The position numbers and the translations under genes were made by a program. From NCBI GenBank assembly GCA_029934695.1, contig JAOZLU010000272.1, positions 1 through 8,768 on the forward strand: 8,768 nt of DNA, given 5' to 3'. Position 1 is the first letter of the stretch, and each line of letters begins with the position of its first letter. Positions 5,789-8,768 of this stretch are shown here, piece after piece. This DNA is from Desulfobacterales bacterium (lineage in GTDB: Bacteria; Desulfobacterota; Desulfobacteria; Desulfobacterales; 4be13). Below the pieces are notes generated by a model. It saw only the letters and a program-made list of their open reading frames with translations, was not told the DNA's origin and searched no databases.

Positions 5789-7153
5789 TTATATTTGTGC
5801 CTTCAGCTTTCCGATCTCCTCCTGAAACTCAACTGCTGAAGCAAATCTCTCTTTCACATCTTTCCGGACAGATTTGTCCACGATATCGGCCAGGGGCTTG
5901 GGAACTGAGGGATTTTTATCCCTTACGGGAATCGGGGTGTCTTCCAGAACGATCAGAACCGGATCTTTCGCTTTTTGCCGGAAGGGAATATCTGCTGTCA
6001 GGAGTTCGTAAAGGATCAGCCCCGCGGAATAGGTATCCGCAGCCTCCTTCACGTTCCTGAAATCAAGGATCTGTTCCGGGGCCATGTAGATAATCGTACC
6101 GGAAACCTCGCCCTGTTCCGTGACAGTTGATCCGCCAGCGTCGGAATAACATTTTACCACACCGCAATCTCCCAGCTTGGCTGTCCCTGGGGAGTCTCTG
6201 CCCCCCCGGGTCAGAAGAATATTCGTCGGCTTTATGGAACGATGAATATGGCCGCTCTGATGAAAATATTCAAGCCCGCTGAGGACATCCGATATCACCT
6301 TGCAGGCGATCTGTGGCGGTACGGCGCCTTTGTAATTCTGAGTGATGAGCTGACGCACATCCCCGCCCTCCATAAGTTCCGAAACAATGTAATTTCCTCC
6401 TCTGTAAATCCCCCGACCCATCAGCCGGATAATATTCGGATGATCAATATCTTCCATAGCCCGCATCCCGCGTGAGAATTTGGACTTTGCTTTCTGACTC
6501 GAACCTTCTATGAATATCTTCTTTAATGCCACCAATCGGGCTGTCGGTTTATGGATCGCCGTATAAACCACACCTGCTCCGCCACCGCCAATCTCGCCCA
6601 GCAGGCGATAATCGTCTGTCTCCTCCACTACCGGAGATGTTCTCCGCATGTCAGAACAGTCGTCGCACAAATACCCGGCGATGTCTTTCAGTTCATAAGC
6701 CCTGCCATCTGAATTGGCCTTGTCGGAAACATCTTCCATGCAGTCGGAGCATGCAGCAGGAAACTTCTGTTCAAATTTTTTCTTTTCCTGAGCCTGAACG
6801 CTCGTGCCTTCATCTTCCTCCCACCACAGATTTTCCTCTTCTTCCTCGACCTCCGCATTCAGATTCACTCTGATTTCTGTCATGCCTGCTTTTATAAGAT
6901 TTCCGTCTTTCAGCTCCGATCTGTTGACCTTCATTCCGTTGACGATGGTACCGTTGCTGCTTCCAAAATCCCTGATATAGCATTTTGGGGGGGCCACTTC
7001 GAGCATGAAATGCTTGCGTGATACATACCTGTCTTCTTTGCTCAGTCTGAAGTGAGCCTCTATGCCGCGTCCCACCAAAAACGTATCCGGCTCGGTAAAC
7101 TCATAAGTTTTTCCCTTTTCCGGTCCCTGTTCGATTTTCAAAATAACATTCAC
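5789..7153 (-). CDS. FHA domain / zinc-ribbon / Ser-Thr kinase-fold protein, probable pseudokinase
   Basis: From the preferred GTG start the protein is 454 aa. Residues about 5-98 form an FHA phosphothreonine-binding domain (GRG 28-30, Ser45-Arg46, His48, GSSNGT 64-69). An acidic linker rich in Glu follows (about 102-115), then two CxxC pairs (Cys135/138 and Cys163/166) that probably bind zinc. Residues about 182-450 are a Hanks-type kinase fold: Gly-rich loop GEIGGGGAGVVY, ATP-binding Lys211 in VALKK, HPNIIRL, and APE at 358-360. Key residues differ: HRD is HRS (Ser306, codon TCC), DFG is DCG (Asp329 kept), and Gly229 stands where the alpha-C Glu is expected. Loss of the catalytic base suggests a pseudokinase, or at best weak activity, perhaps a phospho-signal scaffold. 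No membrane helix is seen. A longer frame starts at TTG 7198, but AAAGGGG precedes the GTG. The gene stands alone, and its partners are unknown. Confidence 0.9.
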   Translation of the reverse strand: MNVILKIEQGPEKGKTYEFTEPDTFLVGRGIEAHFRLSKEDRYVSRKHFMLEVAPPKCYIRDFGSSNGTIVNGMKVNRSELKDGNLIKAGMTEIRVNLNAEVEEEEENLWWEEDEGTSVQAQEKKKFEQKFPAACSDCMEDVSDKANSDGRAYELKDIAGYLCDDCSDMRRTSPVVEETDDYRLLGEIGGGGAGVVYTAIHKPTARLVALKKIFIEGSSQKAKSKFSRGMRAMEDIDHPNIIRLMGRGIYRGGNYIVSELMEGGDVRQLITQNYKGAVPPQIACKVISDVLSGLEYFHQSGHIHRSIKPTNILLTRGGRDSPGTAKLGDCGVVKCYSDAGGSTVTEQGEVSGTIIYMAPEQILDFRNVKEAADTYSAGLILYELLTADIPFRQKAKDPVLIVLEDTPIPVRDKNPSVPKPLADIVDKSVRKDVKERFASAVEFQEEIGKLKAQI

Positions 7154-7159
7154 GTTTAT

Positions 7160-7166
7160 CCCCTTT
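7160..7166 (-). promoter_or_regulatory. Ribosome binding site deciding the kinase-protein start
   Basis: AAAGGGG on the minus strand lies exactly six bases before the GTG at 7151-7153. The FHA strand VILKIEQG begins right after this GTG. The in-frame TTG at 7196-7198 lacks such a site, so the 15 extra residues are probably untranslated. Confidence 0.7.
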
Positions 7167-7294
7167 ACCCGACAGTGAAAAGCTAAGTATCCGGCCAAAA
7201 GTTTTGCGGATTTTCTGTTATAGGCAAATATCAGAAAATTTATGGTCAGTAAAAAGTTTGAAGTTACTCACTGATTCGGAAATGCCGCATCAGT

Positions 7295-7518
7295 AATTTC
7301 AGCAGATTATAAGAACTTATGACTGTCGAGTCCTCTATTCAAACAAGCAATTAAATTGTTGTCCGAATTCTGACTTTTATGATTAATACCAAATTCAGCA
7401 GATTGCAAAGCCTGAAAAAAGCCCGGGCACCTCCCGGTTCAGATGGATGCATCCAAATCGGATTTAACGGGTCAGAGCAGCCAGAAAATTGTTGACCTGC
7501 TGAATTATAAGAGCTTAT
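7295..7518. repeat. Two pairs of short direct repeats in the intergenic gap
   Basis: ATTATAAGARCTTAT occurs at 7306-7320 and 7504-7518 (14 of 15 identical), each containing an ATAAG-NN-CTTAT dyad. A second pair, AATTTCAGCAGATT at 7295-7308 and AAATTCAGCAGATT at 7391-7404, differs at one base. A perfect 12-bp palindrome TGGATGCATCCA is at 7444-7455. These may be the remains of a decayed element or regulatory sites; nothing here codes for a recognisable protein. Confidence 0.45.
7415..7437 (-). terminator. Possible weak intrinsic terminator
   Basis: On the minus strand a 5-bp all-GC stem (CCGGG/CCCGG, 5-nt loop) is followed after two bases by six U. It lies in the gap between the phosphoesterase and kinase genes and could stop leftward read-through. 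The stem is short, so this is tentative. Confidence 0.35.
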
Positions 7519-7528
7519 CCGTCATGTC

Positions 7529-7592
7529 ATTCCTGCGGAAGCAGGAATCCACCGTATTGTCAGCGGGCCGGATTCCCGCCTCTGCGGGAAAT
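7529..7592. repeat. REP-like palindrome pair (ATTCCTGC/GCAGGAAT type)
   Basis: Two adjacent hairpins occur: ATTCCTGC-GGAA-GCAGGAAT (7529-7548) and ATTCCCGC-CTCT-GCGGGAAAT (7572-7592, one bulged A). The sequence GTCATTCC...GGAATCC followed by GGATTCCCGC...GCGGGAA is the familiar layout of extragenic palindromic repeats found in many proteobacteria. The 7520-7592 stretch is noncoding. Confidence 0.75.
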
Positions 7593-7651
7593 ATCAAATA
7601 TCTAACATAAATTTTTTAATTTGTCACTTTCTTATTTTTTGTTATAGGAAT

Positions 7652-7716
7652 AAAAAATCGGGTTTCTTTATTGCTCATTTTCAAAAGTTACGGGTGGAAG
7701 AAACCCGGTTTTTTTT
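7652..7716. terminator. Bidirectional terminator-like hairpin downstream of the phosphoesterase gene
   Basis: The arms AAAAAATCGGGTTTCTT (7652-7668) and AAGAAACCCGGTTTTTT (7698 onward) pair over 17 bp with one G-U wobble, around a 29-nt loop. The minus strand ends in six U and the plus strand in eight T. It lies about 80-145 bp after the metallophosphoesterase stop and could end that transcript. The long loop is unusual for a classical terminator. Confidence 0.55.
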
Positions 7717-7729
7717 CCCGATGAGGCGG

Positions 7730-7788
7730 TTTCCCACTGCCGGGAAAAGCCGGGTTTTGTAACCCTGCCGATTTATATCAGCGCAGGG
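7730..7788. repeat. Cluster of small stem-loops after the phosphoesterase gene
   Basis: Three further inverted repeats lie close together: TTTCCC/GGGAAA (7730-7747), GGGTT/AACCC (7752-7765, 4-nt loop) and CCCTGC/GCAGGG (7763-7788); the last two overlap and are mutually exclusive. Together with the terminator-like hairpin they make a structured 3' region of the leftward transcript. Confidence 0.4.
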
Positions 7789-7797
7789 ATGCCCAGA

Positions 7798-8631
7798 TTA
7801 TACACGACTGCGAATCAATTTTAACACAGCAATTTCGGGGGCACAGTTCAATCGGACTGGGCAGACTGACCATCCGATTCCTTTGGATATAAAGACAGGA
7901 TTCTTTTTTTCTGATTTTTTGAGTCCGAAAGAATATTCCTTGTTTTTAACTGGCAAAATCGGACTTCCGTAAAACGGAATATTCACTTGTCCGCCATGGG
8001 TATGTCCGCAAATAAAAAGATCTGCCTTACTTTCAAAATCAGTATCGGCAGTATCGGGATTGTGAGCAAGCACTATTCTGCATTCATCATCAGGAATACC
8101 CTGCATAAGCAGGTCAATATCTGCATGATCTTCCCACAAGTCTCCCGCGCCGACAAACCATAGCCTCTCCCCGTTACGCTCAAGGCATTTTTTCCTGAAC
8201 CTCAGATTTTGTCCTGTTTTGTCAAGCCAATAGACAGATCTTTCCGTATCTGCCCAGTGGTCATGATTTCCAAGAACTGAACAGACACCGGCAGGTGCTT
8301 TCAGTTTTTCAAGTTCAGGCCAAATTTTATCAATTTGGACAGCAGAATTTCTTTCATGAATATAATCACCAGTACATACGACAATATCCTTCGGAATAAG
8401 ATTTGCTCTTTCAATGACCTTGCTGAGAAAGGATAAATGTACAAGAAAACCATAGTGAAGATCGGTCAGTTGAACAATAGTAAAATTTTCATAAGATTCG
8501 GGAAGTCTGGGGATCGGAATTATATATTCATTGATTTTTACGATGTTCCGCTCTATAAAAATGGGATAGGAAGCGGTTAAAGCGGCCATTCCCGCGGCTG
8601 TTGCAAGTTTTAAAATATATCTTCGATTCAT
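7798..8631 (-). CDS. YaeI-like metallophosphoesterase with Tat-type leader
   Basis: The protein is 277 aa from the preferred ATG. It belongs to the calcineurin-like binuclear metallophosphoesterases. The metal-binding set is complete: Asp57 and His59 in LTDLHYG, Asp89 in TGDY, Asn122-His123 in GNHDHW, His190 in LAHNPD, and His210/His212 in GHTHGGQ. The N-terminus MNRRYILKLATAAG is a twin-arginine-like leader with a hydrophobic stretch to about residue 26, as in E. coli YaeI, so the enzyme is probably exported or anchored at the periplasmic face. Members of this group cleave phosphodiesters or pyrophosphates, and some act on UDP-2,3-diacylglucosamine in lipid A synthesis; the substrate here is unknown. 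A longer frame opens at TTG 8706, but the ATG at 8631 places the Arg pair at the N-terminus. Its ribosome site is weak (GGTG about nine bases upstream). It seems to be transcribed alone. Confidence 0.93.
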   Translation of the reverse strand: MNRRYILKLATAAGMAALTASYPIFIERNIVKINEYIIPIPRLPESYENFTIVQLTDLHYGFLVHLSFLSKVIERANLIPKDIVVCTGDYIHERNSAVQIDKIWPELEKLKAPAGVCSVLGNHDHWADTERSVYWLDKTGQNLRFRKKCLERNGERLWFVGAGDLWEDHADIDLLMQGIPDDECRIVLAHNPDTADTDFESKADLFICGHTHGGQVNIPFYGSPILPVKNKEYSFGLKKSEKKNPVFISKGIGWSVCPVRLNCAPEIAVLKLIRSRV

Positions 8632-8664
8632 TTTTAACACCCGATGATCAAAATTATGTGTAGT

Positions 8665-8714
8665 ATCAATAAAGAACGGAACGAATTTTGTATGCTTTCC
8701 GATCAATAAAGAAC
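8665..8714. repeat. 13-bp direct repeat upstream of the phosphoesterase gene
   Basis: ATCAATAAAGAAC occurs at 8665-8677 and 8702-8714; the match extends to 16 of 17 bases. The copies start 37 bp apart, about 3.5 helical turns, and lie 34-83 bp upstream of the start codon, downstream of the proposed promoter. They could be regulator-binding sites or a small local duplication. Confidence 0.55.
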
Positions 8715-8719
8715 AGAAT

Positions 8720-8748
8720 ATTTTTTGGAATATGAAATTTCATGTCAA
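8720..8748 (-). promoter_or_regulatory. Candidate sigma-70 promoter of the phosphoesterase gene
   Basis: On the minus strand a perfect TTGACA (-35, 8743-8748) is followed 17 bp later by AAAAAT (-10, 8720-8725, 4 of 6 to consensus). A perfect 12-bp palindrome ATGAAATTTCAT (8732-8743) occupies the spacer and touches the -35 box, where a repressor could bind. The weak -10 keeps confidence modest. Confidence 0.4.
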
Positions 8749-8768
8749 TAATTTGACGACTCCCAAAA

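Noticed and set aside
7154..7198. Extension of the kinase-protein gene to the TTG at 7198
   Set aside because: A good ribosome site (AAAGGGG, six bases of spacing) precedes the GTG at 7153, and the FHA domain begins there.
7529..7592. Possible CRISPR-like repeat array
   Set aside because: Only two differing palindromes are present with no regular spacers; it fits a REP-like pair.
8632..8706. Extension of the metallophosphoesterase to the TTG at 8706
   Set aside because: The twin-arginine leader needs to be N-terminal, and the extension covers one of the upstream direct repeats.

Overview
This window looks like bacterial chromosome from a Gram-negative, most likely deltaproteobacterial (Desulfobacterales-like) genome with many small dispersed repeats. 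That placement is an inference from the gene types (an FHA-kinase, an SPFH/zinc-ribbon protein, a Trypco1-type remnant), the moderate GC content and the abundance of short palindromic repeats; there is no rRNA or other direct taxonomic marker. Every convincing gene lies on the minus strand, so transcription runs from right to left.

From right to left: (1) 8632-8768 is an upstream region with a candidate promoter, a palindrome and a 13-bp direct repeat. It precedes a YaeI-like metallophosphoesterase with a Tat-type leader (7798-8631). (2) 7154-7797 is a gap of about 640 bp without a gene, containing terminator-like hairpins, a REP-like palindrome pair and short direct repeats. (3) 5789-7153 encodes a protein with an FHA domain, a four-cysteine zinc-ribbon-like linker and a Ser/Thr kinase fold. 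The fold has lost the catalytic Asp (HRD is HRS) and probably the alpha-C Glu, so it is a likely pseudokinase. (4) 5628-5760 is a 133-bp MITE-like element with imperfect terminal inverted repeats and a perfect 8-bp target duplication, sitting between the kinase gene and argC. (5) argC (4524-5555) and folD (3236-4147) are intact housekeeping genes for arginine biosynthesis and one-carbon folate metabolism. folD ends at a clear intrinsic terminator. (6) 2470-3138 is decayed accessory DNA: a palindromic repeat at the broken end of a RecF/AAA-type ATPase fragment, followed in frame by a Trypco1-like domain that carries a one-base frameshift. (7) 54-2424 is a tight two-gene unit whose coding regions overlap by 20 bp. 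It encodes an SPFH (COG4260/YdjI-type) protein with three C-terminal zinc ribbons, and a second, internally duplicated protein with two four-cysteine zinc ribbons.

The most interesting parts are the SPFH/duplicated zinc-ribbon pair (a possible membrane-associated assembly, by analogy with the SPFH member of the Bacillus ydjFGHI operon), the FHA-pseudokinase, the Trypco1/ATPase remnant, which suggests a decayed conflict or defence locus, and the MITE with its target duplication. No tRNA, rRNA, CRISPR array or intact transposase was seen.
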